Source: Candidatus Villigracilis propinquus (GTDB taxonomy: Bacteria > Chloroflexota > Anaerolineae > Anaerolineales > Villigracilaceae). From it: a stretch of 64,000 nucleotides of DNA. This document shows positions 43,269 through 52,407 of this stretch, in pieces. Each line of letters starts with the position of its first letter. Position 1 is the first letter of the stretch. The notes under the pieces were generated by a model. It was not told the DNA's origin and did not search any database. It worked only from the letters and a program-made list of their open reading frames with translations. The stretch is from positions 62,001 to 126,000 of the forward strand of contig JADKDM010000037.1 in assembly GCA_016714565.1 (NCBI GenBank). Direction: 5' to 3'. The position numbers were made by a program, and so were the translations under genes.

Positions 43269-44138
43269 CTATTCTGCACTATGCAAAGTAAAAATAGTAA
43301 TCTCCGGCCTGCAGTTGAACCGAATAAAGGGGCTTGTCATTCCAACCCCACGGTTTGTGTAAAGTAACATCTCGCCTACTCGATATAGACCCGCTGGATA
43401 CTTCCTGGCCCAGTCCGGCAATACAGGCGGCCCCAGAATGGGAATAACTACTTGCCCGCCGTGCGAATGACCCGATAACTGCAACCCAAACCGCCCAGTG
43501 GCTGAAGCAGTATCCGCATAATCAGGCTCGTGAGCGAGCAGAATCGAAAATGCGCCCAGCGGCACCTTTTTCAACAATTCTTCCAAACGGTGTCTTCTCT
43601 CACTGATATCATCCAACCCGGCAATACACAGACTCTCGCCTCCCCTAACAAGGATAGCGACATCATTCTCTAGTTCATGGACGCCGGAACGGGAAAGCAT
43701 GTCTCTTACTCTTGTTCGACCAGCCCAATGATCATGATTCCCCATCACGCCCAGTACCTGAAAATCTGACGCAAGCGGCTTGATCTGTGCTACAAAGTCT
43801 TCAGCCGCATAGTCCAAAGCCAAACTCCATGAATGCCCAATAACAAAATCCCCTGTAATCACCACCAAATCTGGAGTCTGCTCCCTGACCAGTTTCAATA
43901 CCTCAGCCAGGCGCTCTCGATTCATCCAACCGCCAATATGGATATCGCTTATTTGAACAATCCGAAAACCATCAAAAGACTTTGGAAGCCGTGCCAGGGG
44001 AATTCCAACCTGAGTGACTTCAAACCAGCCCGGTTCAAAATAATAACTATAATACGTTGCTGCCATTGTCGCAACGGCAGCTGCCCCAAAACGTTTAAGG
44101 ATTCGCAAAAAATCCCTGCGTGAAATATCTGAACTCAT
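43269..44138 (-). CDS. Metallophosphoesterase with Tat signal
   Basis: A 289-residue phosphoesterase of the YkuE/YaeI type. The N-terminus SRRDFLRILKRFGAAA is a twin-arginine signal, so the folded protein is probably exported. Metal motifs are QISDIHIGG, ITGDFV, GNHDHW, AHEPD and GHSHGGQ. Candidate substrates are UDP-diacylglucosamine-like lipids or other phosphoesters. It is a single gene upstream of the ileS T-box on the same strand. Confidence 0.9.
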   Translation of the reverse strand: MSSDISRRDFLRILKRFGAAAVATMAATYYSYYFEPGWFEVTQVGIPLARLPKSFDGFRIVQISDIHIGGWMNRERLAEVLKLVREQTPDLVVITGDFVIGHSWSLALDYAAEDFVAQIKPLASDFQVLGVMGNHDHWAGRTRVRDMLSRSGVHELENDVAILVRGGESLCIAGLDDISERRHRLEELLKKVPLGAFSILLAHEPDYADTASATGRFGLQLSGHSHGGQVVIPILGPPVLPDWARKYPAGLYRVGEMLLYTNRGVGMTSPFIRFNCRPEITIFTLHSAE

Positions 44139-44227
44139 AAAACAACCTCAAGACTTCTCATTAATCAGTTTATCAGCATCCATAATTGTGCGACTTTGCT
44201 ATTCCCCAACATCTTACTAATTGTATG

Positions 44228-44256
44228 TTGACGTATTATTGCCTGACAGGTATAAT
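44228..44256 (+). promoter_or_regulatory. Near-consensus promoter
   Basis: TTGACG, 17 bases, TATAAT, then GCAGGAG 26 bases later before the S1 protein gene. Confidence 0.8.
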
Positions 44257-44295
44257 CTTTCTTCGGCATTATTTCAAACAGCAGGAGAATATATT

Positions 44296-45063
44296 ATGAC
44301 TACACCCGACAGCGCGCCCGCCGTAGCGCTTGAACCAAAAACCAAACTCAGCGGCAAAGTTTTGAAGACAACACTCGCGGGGGCACTTGTTGACATCGGA
44401 CAGAGTTTACCCGGTGTCATACACATCTCACAACTCCAGACAGAAGCAGTAAACAAAGTCGAAGACGTTGTAAAGGAAGGCCAGACTGTGGATGTTTGGG
44501 TACGCCGCGTGAAGAAAGACCGCGTCGAGCTCACCATGATCGAGCCGCTCGCCTATGAATGGAAGGAGATCCAGCCTGACCTGATCGTTAAAGGCAAGGT
44601 TGTGCGCCTCGAAACATACGGCGCCTTTGTGGATTTCGGCGCAGAACGCCCAGGCCTCATTCATGTTAGCGAATTGACCCACGGTTACGTCAAGACTGCA
44701 AGCGAAGTTCTCAAAGAAGGCGAAGAGATCGAAGCCAAGGTTTTGGATGTGGACCGCCGTAAGCGTCAGATCCGCTTGAGCATGAAAGCTCTGCAAGCGG
44801 AAGTTATTGAAGAAGCCAAACCCGAACGCGCAGACCGCGCAGGAAAAGGCAAACGCAAAGGCAAGAAGGAAGAAGAAACTTACGAAATGGAAACGGAAGT
44901 TTCCAACGAGCCGCAATTTACTGCAATGCAAATTGCATGGGCTCAGGCTCTTGAAAAATCAAAGGGCAAAAAAGTTCGCCGCAAGTCGTACAAATCGGCT
45001 TCGGAGGAACAGGAAAAAATGTTCAACAGCACATTGGAAAAAAGACTTCCAACTGGTGGATAA
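44296..45063 (+). CDS. S1 RNA-binding domain protein
   Basis: A 255-residue protein with two S1 domains: about residues 14-80 (GKVLKTTLAGALVDIG, GVIHISQL) and 98-168 (GKVVRLETYGAFVDFG, GLIHVSEL, then RKRQIRLSMK). The tail is rich in Lys and Glu (GKGKRKGKKEEE) and ends in a basic helical segment. It probably binds RNA or ribosomes. It is shorter than ribosomal protein S1. Single gene with its own promoter and terminator. The start has AGGAG upstream. Confidence 0.88.
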   Translation: MTTPDSAPAVALEPKTKLSGKVLKTTLAGALVDIGQSLPGVIHISQLQTEAVNKVEDVVKEGQTVDVWVRRVKKDRVELTMIEPLAYEWKEIQPDLIVKGKVVRLETYGAFVDFGAERPGLIHVSELTHGYVKTASEVLKEGEEIEAKVLDVDRRKRQIRLSMKALQAEVIEEAKPERADRAGKGKRKGKKEEETYEMETEVSNEPQFTAMQIAWAQALEKSKGKKVRRKSYKSASEEQEKMFNSTLEKRLPTGG

Positions 45064-45066
45064 AAC

Positions 45067-45098
45067 AAAAAGAGCAGGTTTTCGAACCTGCTCTTTTG
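45067..45098. terminator. Bidirectional terminator
   Basis: AAAAGAGCAGGTT and AACCTGCTCTTTT with a short loop, between the S1 gene and prfB, which converge. Confidence 0.92.
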
Positions 45099-45110
45099 AT
45101 TCTGACTATT

Positions 45111-46197
45111 TTACTTTGCCGTACTCTTCAAATAGGCTTCCATAAAATCATCAAGGTCGCCATCCAAAACAGCCTGCGAATTTCCGGATTGGAAATCCGT
45201 GCGGTGATCCTTTACCATCTGATATGGATGAAGTACATAGGAACGGATCTGACTCCCCCACTCGGCTTTTGTATACTCGCCTCGTAAAACCGCACGCTCT
45301 TCTTCCCGCTCCGCCTGACGTATTTCCAGCAAACGCGCACGCAAGATCCGCATGGCGAATTCACGGTTCTGATTCTGAGAACGCTCATTCTGGCAGGTCA
45401 CAACGATGCCCGTGGGCAAATGTGTGAGGCGTACGGCAGTGGCATTCTTTTGCACATTCTGCCCACCCGCGCCGGACGAACGGAAGACATCCAGCTTTAT
45501 ATCACCGGGGTTGATCTCAATATCTGCCTCTTCCATGGAAACCTGCGGAAGAACTTCGAGCAACGCAAAGGAAGTATGCCTGCGATGCGCCGCATCAAAC
45601 GGGGAAAGACGCACCAGACGATGCACTCCTTTTTCCGAACGCAAATATCCATAAGCAAAGCGTCCGCCGATCGCAATGGTCACACTTTTGATGCCTGCTT
45701 CTTCACCGGGAGTCGAATCCAATATATCAGCGGAAAAGCCGTGATCTTCTGCCCAGCGCAAATACATTCGGAGAAGCATATCCGCCCAATCCTGCGAATC
45801 AGTACCACCTGCACCCGCATGGATCGCGAGAATGGCATCATCATGGTCGTAAGGCCCTGAAAGCATCGCTGCGAAGGATCGTTTTTCAATATTAACTTCC
45901 ACTTTGCGAATCTCGCCTTCCAAATCCTCCCGCAGCGAATCGTCGTCAAGTTTTACAAGATCTGTCAGATCATGGATCTGTTGTTTTAAGCCATTCCAAG
46001 ATTCAACATCCGAACGCAGGCTGGCAACGATCTTCATCGTTTTTTGTGCGTTTGTGGAATCGTTCCAAAAATCAGGATGTTCGGTTTCTTTTTCGAGTTG
46101 GGATAGTTGAATTTCTTTGCCTGTCAGGTCAAAGACGCACCATTAATTGCTGAGTCAGGTCATTCGCGGCCTGCAAGCGTTGAAGCAAATCCTGCAT
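45111..46197 (-). CDS. prfB: Peptide chain release factor 2, +1 frameshift
   Basis: Release factor 2, which reads UGA and UAA. The start at 46197 (AGGAG upstream) gives a short first frame ending LMVRL at a UGA (46131-46129). The site is CTTTGAC, the known +1 autoregulatory site; after the shift the frame continues DLTGKEIQLSQLEKE and then the main part. The GGQ motif is in SSGAGGQNVQ, and HRLVRLSPFD precedes it. The total is about 360 residues, as expected. A Shine-Dalgarno-like stimulator before the site is weak. Confidence 0.94.
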
Positions 46198-46205
46198 GAT
46201 ATCTC

Positions 46206-47117
46206 CTAGTTGTTCGATAAAATTCCATCTACAAAAGCATCGGGGTCAAAAGGTGTCAGGTCTTCAGGCTTTTCGCCCATGCCGGCAAACAGGATCGGCA
46301 AGCCTAACTCCCGTTGGATCGCAAACGCCATACCGCCCCTCGCAGACGAATCCAACTTCGATAAAATAACACCTGTAACGTTTACCGCTTCTTTAAAAGA
46401 ACGCGCCTGCTGTAATGCGTTCTGTCCAATCGTTGCATCCAGTACGAGCCAGACTTCATGCGGCGCACCGGGCAACGCCTTGCCAACCACGCGATTCACT
46501 TTTTTGAGTTCTTCCATTAAGTTGAATCGGGTGTGCAAACGTCCTGCAGTGTCGATCATGACAATGTCCACACCTCGGGCGACTCCTGCTTGAACGGCAT
46601 TGAACGCCACTGCACCAGGGTCGCTCTCCGAAGCGCCGACGATCACTTCTACTTTTAGCCTGTCACCCCAAACTTGAAGCTGGTCCATCGCTGCGGCACG
46701 GAAGGTGTCCGCTGCGCCGAGTAATATCTGCTTTTTCTCGCCCGAGAAATGCGAGGTAAGCTTTCCAATGGTAGTGGTTTTCCCCGATCCGTTGACTCCA
46801 ACAACTAAAATGATGGTCGGTTTATTGGCAAAGTTCAAAGCGGGGGGCGTAATGAGGCGTGAGCGCAGTTCCTGTTTCAGCGCAGAGGAAAGCTCATTGG
46901 CGCGGATCAGGCCCTCGGTCCGCGTGAGGCGTTTTAGTGAATCCAAAACAGCAGATGTAGTATCGATCCCTAGATCCGCCTGAACGAGAAGCGTTTCGAG
47001 GTCATCCCATGTTTCATCTGTGATTTCAGACGCGCCGAGTACCGATGCAATTTGTCCGAACGCAGCTTTGCTTGTACGTGAGAGACCATCTTTCCAGCGT
47101 GAGAAGAGGCTATTCAT
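46206..47117 (-). CDS. ftsY: Signal recognition particle receptor FtsY
   Basis: A 303-residue SRP GTPase of NG type that docks signal-recognition particles at the membrane. The P-loop is GVNGSGKTTTIGKL, then GAADTFRAAAMDQL, MIDTAGRLHTRFNLMEELKK, and LSKLDSSARGG. It lacks the long acidic A domain, as is common outside enterobacteria. It is upstream of prfB by eight bases, so the two are cotranscribed. Confidence 0.95.
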   Translation of the reverse strand: MNSLFSRWKDGLSRTSKAAFGQIASVLGASEITDETWDDLETLLVQADLGIDTTSAVLDSLKRLTRTEGLIRANELSSALKQELRSRLITPPALNFANKPTIILVVGVNGSGKTTTIGKLTSHFSGEKKQILLGAADTFRAAAMDQLQVWGDRLKVEVIVGASESDPGAVAFNAVQAGVARGVDIVMIDTAGRLHTRFNLMEELKKVNRVVGKALPGAPHEVWLVLDATIGQNALQQARSFKEAVNVTGVILSKLDSSARGGMAFAIQRELGLPILFAGMGEKPEDLTPFDPDAFVDGILSNN

Positions 47118-47210
47118 GGACGGCGATTATATCAGGGATTTCATGTTATACTCCATCGGCTAAATAGGAGAAACTATAAAAGTAATTGAACGATAATAAG
47201 GAAAACAAAT

Positions 47211-47555
47211 ATGTCCGCAGAACCTATTCATATCACCGATGAGTCTTTTGAAAAAATTGTAATGCAATCCACCGTGCCGGTCATCGTGGATTTTTGGGCG
47301 CCCTGGTGCAATCCGTGCAAAATGATCGCTCCAACGCTTGATAAACTTGCGCAGGAAAACGAAGGCAAGTTGATCGTGGCAAAGGTAAACACCGATGACC
47401 ACGCGGAATGGATGCAAAAATTCGGCATTCAAGGCATCCCCACTCTGTTATTCGTTTCAGACGGCAAGGTGGTGCATCGCCAGGTTGGCGCACTGCCGGA
47501 GCGCATGTTGCGCGAGGTGGTGGCGCAATTTATGGAAGTGATAAAACAGAATTAA
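47211..47555 (+). CDS. trxA: Thioredoxin
   Basis: A 114-residue thioredoxin. The redox site is WAPWCNPCKM rather than the usual CGPC; the cis-proline is in GIQGIPTLLF. A disulfide reductase for cytoplasmic proteins is likely. It is divergent from ftsY and followed 27 bases later by a lipoprotein gene. Confidence 0.9.
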   Translation: MSAEPIHITDESFEKIVMQSTVPVIVDFWAPWCNPCKMIAPTLDKLAQENEGKLIVAKVNTDDHAEWMQKFGIQGIPTLLFVSDGKVVHRQVGALPERMLREVVAQFMEVIKQN

Positions 47556-47582
47556 ACTCTACTGTAGAGTAAGGAGTTGGCT

Positions 47583-48287
47583 ATGAAAAAATTACTCGCC
47601 CTGGTTTTCGTGCTTGGTTTCTCTCTCAGTGCATGCATACCAGCCGCGTTTCAATCATCGGCTGACAACCCAACTCCGATTTCCGAGGTGGCCTTACAGG
47701 CAACAGCGGCAATATTATCCCAACAAACGCTGCAGTCCCTGCCCACCGCAACCACCGCGCCAAGCAACACCCCCGTGGTGACGACCCCGACAAACACTCC
47801 CACTCAAGCCACGCCAACAGAAACTCAAAACCCGATTCTACTTACTTTGACAGCAACTTTGGGAACCGGTACAGTGACTCCGGGCACGGAGGCAGCGGCC
47901 GGAACCGTAATACCTGGTGCTTCAACCACTACGGGGACCACATCGGCAAATGACACACCGAGTAATACGCCGAATCCGTTAACGCCTACAACAACGCCGC
48001 ATCCGCAGTTTTACGGCACACTGCCGCCAAACTTGCCGTATGGAAATATTATCCTGACAAATCAGGCAGAAGCCGAAGTTTACATTTCCCTGCGCTGCGT
48101 CACTGCAAACGGAAATGTTACAATCCTTGAATATCCTGTAAAGAAAGCCATTGATGTGGAAGCCCCCGTGGGCAAATATACGTATGTGGCATGGGTGGGC
48201 GGCAGGGAATTCACCGGCGCCTTTTCATTGTCAGAGGAAAAGATGCTGAAGATCGATTTTTTCAAAAACAAAATTACAGTAAAATAA
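47583..48287 (+). CDS. Thr/Pro-rich lipoprotein
   Basis: A 234-residue lipoprotein. Signal peptide LLALVFVLGFSLSACIP with Cys at about 18. Residues 50-140 are a Thr/Pro-rich linker (ATTAPSNTPVVTTPTNTPTQ). The last 85 residues form a beta-rich domain (YGNIILTNQAEAEVYISLRC) of unknown type. AAGGAG precedes the ATG. It pairs with the next lipoprotein. Confidence 0.8.
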   Translation: MKKLLALVFVLGFSLSACIPAAFQSSADNPTPISEVALQATAAILSQQTLQSLPTATTAPSNTPVVTTPTNTPTQATPTETQNPILLTLTATLGTGTVTPGTEAAAGTVIPGASTTTGTTSANDTPSNTPNPLTPTTTPHPQFYGTLPPNLPYGNIILTNQAEAEVYISLRCVTANGNVTILEYPVKKAIDVEAPVGKYTYVAWVGGREFTGAFSLSEEKMLKIDFFKNKITVK

Positions 48288-48316
48288 TAGACACAAACCA
48301 AGAAATGGAGATAGAT

Positions 48317-48934
48317 ATGCTCAAAAAAATAATTCCCGTTTTGGCAGTTGTTGCCATTTTTCTCACTGCCTGCGGTCCGCAAGGTACCCCCACATTATCC
48401 TCTGCAGAGGTGGAAGGTACTGCTGTTTCATCTGCATGGACAGTAGTGGCAATGACTCAGCTCGCCATACCTACCGCCACCCCGATCCCCCCCACCGAAA
48501 CTCCCAGCCCTACCCCGCTGCCCACATTTACACCGATGCCCTTGCCAACTCTGGAGACGCCGCTGGTCATCCCGACCGCAACACAGCAAGCTTCCGGTTC
48601 CACTGGCGCTTGTGACGGCATTATGAATATTGCAGAAGCCGGGCCACAATCGAACATTCGGCTTGAAAACGAATCAGGCGGAGTAGTTACTTTTTCGCTT
48701 TGGCTGGGCACCCCGAATGCATTTGCGCAATGTGGTTTCATACCCGGCATTTCTCCGCTTGCAAAAGGTGAAAAACGCGTGATGTCCATCCCAAAGGGCG
48801 AATATTACGCTTACGCGCTGATCGCTCTCGGCGGAAATTCTTCCAGCAGCGCATCGGGTTACGTAAACAACCGCGTTGGTGATAGTCACTTGTTCGTGGT
48901 GAAAATCAGACAAGATGTAATCATCGTACCGTAA
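48317..48934 (+). CDS. Thr/Pro-rich lipoprotein
   Basis: A 205-residue lipoprotein. Signal peptide VLAVVAIFLTACGP with Cys at about 19, then a Pro/Thr linker (PTETPSPTPLPTFTPMPLPT), then a beta-rich C-terminal domain (NIRLENESGGVVTFSLWLG). The C-domain is similar by eye to that of the previous gene, suggesting a duplicated pair. The start has GGAG upstream. Confidence 0.8.
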   Translation: MLKKIIPVLAVVAIFLTACGPQGTPTLSSAEVEGTAVSSAWTVVAMTQLAIPTATPIPPTETPSPTPLPTFTPMPLPTLETPLVIPTATQQASGSTGACDGIMNIAEAGPQSNIRLENESGGVVTFSLWLGTPNAFAQCGFIPGISPLAKGEKRVMSIPKGEYYAYALIALGGNSSSSASGYVNNRVGDSHLFVVKIRQDVIIVP

Positions 48935-48949
48935 TTCGACGGTCAAATA

Positions 48950-48991
48950 AAAAAACAGAAGTCCGTAAAATTGCGGACTTCTGTTTTTTTT
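48950..48991. terminator. Bidirectional terminator
   Basis: AAAAACAGAAGTCCG pairs with CGGACTTCTGTTTTT around a short loop; serves the lipoprotein pair and murA. Confidence 0.93.
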
Positions 48992-50270
48992 ATTCCTTTT
49001 CGCGTGTGATCCTCGCGCCCAACATGCGGAGTTTCTCATCCACTCGTTCATATCCGCGCTCAATTTGGACAACATTCCTAATTTTCGATGTGCCCTTCGC
49101 GGCCAATGCCGCCAACAACAAAGACATGCCTGCGCGAATATCAGGGCTTTCCAGTTTTTCACTATACAGTTGAGTGGGACCCTGAATCAAACAACGATAT
49201 GGGTCACACAAAATGATCCGTGCGCCCATGCCAACCAGCTTATCTGTAAAATACATGCGCCCGGAAAACATCCAATCATGGAAGAGGACAGAGCCGGTGG
49301 CTTGCGTCGCAACGGTGATCGCGATGCTCGTCAGGTCGGTTGGGAATGCAGGCCAGACATTCGTTTTTATTTCAGGCACCGCGCCATCGAGGTCTGAAAT
49401 AATGGTCAACGATTGCTCCGATGGAACGATCAAATCCTTTCCATCCACCAGCCAGTGGACTCCCAAACGGTGAAAGGTCTGTTCCACCATGCCGAGGTGA
49501 TCGATCCCTGCATTGCGAATGCGGATACTGCCGCGGGTGACAACCGCCGCCCCGATATAGCTCACCACTTCAAGCAGGTCGGGGCCGATCGTGTATTCTC
49601 CGCCATGCAGACGTGCCACGCCGGTAATGTGAAGGGAGTTTGAACCGATCCCTTCGATCTGAGCGCCCAGCAAATTCAGAAAATTACACAACTCCTGAAC
49701 ATGCGGTTCCGAAGCGGCATTGCGGATATGCGTCACTCCCTTCGCCAAGACCGCCGCCATCACTGCGTTTTCCGTAGCCGTTACACTCGCTTCGTCCAAA
49801 AGAATATCCGCGCCGATCAGGCCGTTCGCAGAGATGTCAAAAATGCGATCATAGATCACTTTCGCACCCAAGGCTCGCAGCGCAAAAATATGCGTATCCA
49901 AACGACGGCGGCCAATCACATCTCCGCCGGGGGGCGGCAGGCGCAGCCCGCCCGCCCGCGCCAAAACGGGCCCGGCGATGAGGATCGACGCCCGAATGCG
50001 GCGGCACAGGTCCGGGTCCAGATGAGAGGCGACCAGTTCCTTTGTGGTAATCCGCCAGGAGTTCGCATCCACTTCCTCGATCTGAGCACCCAGGCTCTCG
50101 ATCAATTTACGCATGGCAAGCACATCCCGAATTAATGGCAAATTATGCAACACCACCGGTTCTTCCGATAACAAACAAGCGGCAAGCAAAGGCAGGGCCG
50201 CGTTCTTATTCCCTGAAGGAATCACCTCGCCCTGCAATGGAACCCCGCCCTCGATCACGAATTCTTCCAT
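48990..50270 (-). CDS. murA: UDP-GlcNAc enolpyruvyltransferase MurA
   Basis: A 426-residue enzyme that adds enolpyruvate to UDP-GlcNAc in the first committed step of peptidoglycan synthesis. GNKNAALPLLAA carries the conserved lysine. The active-site loop that is GGCTIG in Escherichia coli reads GGDVIGRRR: the catalytic Cys is Asp (residue 117). This is a known natural variant that cannot be alkylated by fosfomycin. RIRASILIAGPVLAR precedes it. AGGAGG lies before the start. Divergent from the prepilin-peptidase gene. Confidence 0.94.
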   Translation of the reverse strand: MEEFVIEGGVPLQGEVIPSGNKNAALPLLAACLLSEEPVVLHNLPLIRDVLAMRKLIESLGAQIEEVDANSWRITTKELVASHLDPDLCRRIRASILIAGPVLARAGGLRLPPPGGDVIGRRRLDTHIFALRALGAKVIYDRIFDISANGLIGADILLDEASVTATENAVMAAVLAKGVTHIRNAASEPHVQELCNFLNLLGAQIEGIGSNSLHITGVARLHGGEYTIGPDLLEVVSYIGAAVVTRGSIRIRNAGIDHLGMVEQTFHRLGVHWLVDGKDLIVPSEQSLTIISDLDGAVPEIKTNVWPAFPTDLTSIAITVATQATGSVLFHDWMFSGRMYFTDKLVGMGARIILCDPYRCLIQGPTQLYSEKLESPDIRAGMSLLLAALAAKGTSKIRNVVQIERGYERVDEKLRMLGARITREKE

Positions 50271-50361
50271 AATTGTTGTACCTCCTTAAACCTTCAAGAT
50301 TGTAAGGCAGTTTCAAAAAACCGCCAAGAACATTGCAATCGGCTTACACCCAATACCAACT

Positions 50362-50390
50362 TTGCGGCATGTCTCAATTGGAATTATAAT
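50362..50390 (+). promoter_or_regulatory. Promoter, leaderless start
   Basis: TTGCGG (50362-50367), 17 bases, TATAAT (50385-50390); the ATG at 50397 follows after six bases. Confidence 0.7.
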
Positions 50391-50396
50391 AATTTA

Positions 50397-51185
50397 ATGT
50401 CATTCACACTTATCCTTCCCATCATTCTTGGATACCTCGCCGCCCTGATCATCAACTATCTGTCAGATGTGTTGCCTGACACCAGAAAATTCAGCCAGCC
50501 GGTTTGCAAACAATGCGGCGCAGCCTACTCGTGGACGGATTATCTCCTCTACCGAAACTGCCAAAACGGGCACGCGCGCGCCACTCGGGTTTGGATCGTG
50601 CATGTCATCATCCTGGCTCTCAGCATTTACACATGGGGACAGCCACCCTCAAAGATCGGCTACTTCCTTGGGATGGTGCTGATCACCTACTTCGGATTGA
50701 TCTTTACGGTCGACATGGAGCACCGACTGATCCTGCACCCAACCAGCATCTTCGGCTCTTTGCTTGCGCTGATAGTTGGTTATGTGTCCCACGGGCTTAT
50801 GCCTACTCTGATAGGTGGACTGAGCGGTCTGCTCATCATGCTTGCCCTTTATTACTTCGGCGTCCTCTTTGCAAGGATCCGCGCAAAAAGAATGCTCGCG
50901 CAAGGTCAGGAAGCTGACGATGAAGAAGCGCTTGGCGCAGGGGACGTGATCCTCGTCACCATCCTTGGGCTGATGCTCGGCTGGCCCCTGATCTGGTTTG
51001 GATTGGTTCTGGGCATTCTGCTCGGCGGAGTGGTAAGCCTGCTGCTTATCATCAGCCTTGTGATTACCCGCAGATATAACTCAAACGCGCTCATGCTCTT
51101 TATTCCCTACGGACCCTACTTCATCACCAGCGCTTTCCTGATGATCTACTTCCCGCGCCTGGTCTTATTAATTGTCCCAAAATAG
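50397..51185 (+). CDS. Prepilin peptidase-like (A24) membrane protein
   Basis: A 262-residue membrane aspartic peptidase of the PilD/TadV group with about seven helices. The two catalytic aspartates are likely in TVDMEHRLI and LGAGDVILV. A cytoplasmic loop has CKQCGAAYSW and RNCQNGH, a partial zinc site. It leads the TadE/TadG cluster, whose leader peptides it probably cleaves. ATG follows its promoter directly. Confidence 0.85.
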   Translation: MSFTLILPIILGYLAALIINYLSDVLPDTRKFSQPVCKQCGAAYSWTDYLLYRNCQNGHARATRVWIVHVIILALSIYTWGQPPSKIGYFLGMVLITYFGLIFTVDMEHRLILHPTSIFGSLLALIVGYVSHGLMPTLIGGLSGLLIMLALYYFGVLFARIRAKRMLAQGQEADDEEALGAGDVILVTILGLMLGWPLIWFGLVLGILLGGVVSLLLIISLVITRRYNSNALMLFIPYGPYFITSAFLMIYFPRLVLLIVPK

Positions 51186-51206
51186 CACAACCCCAAAAAG
51201 CAACCC

Positions 51207-52400
51207 ATGAAATCATATTTCCTCAGCCGTACAAAAAAAAGCCGCGCACAAGCCATGGTCGAGTTCATGCTCGTCCTGCCGCTCTTGGTTGTGCTGTTGT
51301 ACGGCATCATTGAGGTTTCGCGGCTGGTCTTTATTTTTGCATCCGTCGCCAACGCATCCCGTCAGGCAGCACGGTATGGCGCAGTGGCCGGCGAAATGGA
51401 CAACGGCTATTTCTACCAGGACTGCGAAGGAATTCGGGATGTAGCAAACCGATCCGCGATCATCGTTGATTTTGATGAGATCAATATCACGTATGACCGC
51501 GGCACTACAGCGGACGGGACGCAGATTCCCATCACAGACGGCATAGACCCAAGCCCCGATGAAAATACCTGCCCGATAGACGAAAACATCATCCGCAACG
51601 GGGATCGCATCATTGTGCAGGTATCTGCCAGCTACGAACCGATCCTCACACTCCTGCCTCTTGACCCGTTTACGATCGTCTCCGCAAGCGCTCGCACCTT
51701 CCTGATTTCCATCCCAATGGACGGGTCGGCAATGCCGCTTTCCTTCGCAGCCGAATCCGCAACCCCTTCCAGAGTACCCACAGGAACCCAGCCGGGTTTT
51801 GAAACAGCCACCTCAACAGAAGAGCCGCCCGCTCCAACCAGCATCCCGCCCACCACTATCAACGGAGGGGTCACTCCGGCTGTCGGGGTGGCGACGAACA
51901 CCCAGTTCGTTTCAACCAACCCAGCCAACGGAAGCCCGCAGCCTCCCAAATTTACCCTCACCCCATCGCGGACCCCGCCGCCCACCCTCACGCCATCCAT
52001 CACACCTACGGCCATTAGTTGTACCGGCGTCACAGGCGTAACCCACGGACCGCTCGAATTCCGCGACAACATTATGGAAATGAAAATCTTCAACAACACC
52101 GGGTACGCCCTCTCTGCCTCCCAGGTGTATGTGGAATGGAATCACGATACGGGCCACCGGCCCGGCAATGACCCCAACCTTCACCTCTTGCAGGTTCTGC
52201 TTGCATCTCAATTGTGGAATGGAGATATTCACAGCCCGTCCGCATATATCACCGCTTATTATCCGTCCATCCCCTTCGGCGAATCGGTGATTCAATTTGT
52301 TTTCTCCCAGGATTACACCCTCGCAGACGGAACAGAGCGCATCATCATTTCTCTCGGCACCCCGGGCTGCGTAAGTTATCCGATCGACTCAAGCCATTAA
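51207..52400 (+). CDS. TadE-like protein with C-terminal domain
   Basis: A 397-residue TadE-type pseudopilin. The N-terminus is RAQAMVEFMLVLPLLVVLLY, the TadE signature with Glu after the cleavage region. A globular part with paired cysteines follows (to about residue 170). Then a Thr/Pro linker (residues 180-270) and a C-terminal beta domain (CTGVTGVTHGPLEFRDNIME) similar to the one in the gene at 56881. Probably exported and displayed at the surface. Confidence 0.82.
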   Translation: MKSYFLSRTKKSRAQAMVEFMLVLPLLVVLLYGIIEVSRLVFIFASVANASRQAARYGAVAGEMDNGYFYQDCEGIRDVANRSAIIVDFDEINITYDRGTTADGTQIPITDGIDPSPDENTCPIDENIIRNGDRIIVQVSASYEPILTLLPLDPFTIVSASARTFLISIPMDGSAMPLSFAAESATPSRVPTGTQPGFETATSTEEPPAPTSIPPTTINGGVTPAVGVATNTQFVSTNPANGSPQPPKFTLTPSRTPPPTLTPSITPTAISCTGVTGVTHGPLEFRDNIMEMKIFNNTGYALSASQVYVEWNHDTGHRPGNDPNLHLLQVLLASQLWNGDIHSPSAYITAYYPSIPFGESVIQFVFSQDYTLADGTERIIISLGTPGCVSYPIDSSH

Positions 52401-52407
52401 AACCATA

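Noticed and set aside
45067..45098. GGTTTTCGAACC, which resembles a tRNA T-arm
   Set aside because: It is the loop of a terminator hairpin between convergent genes. I saw no convincing tRNA anywhere in the window.
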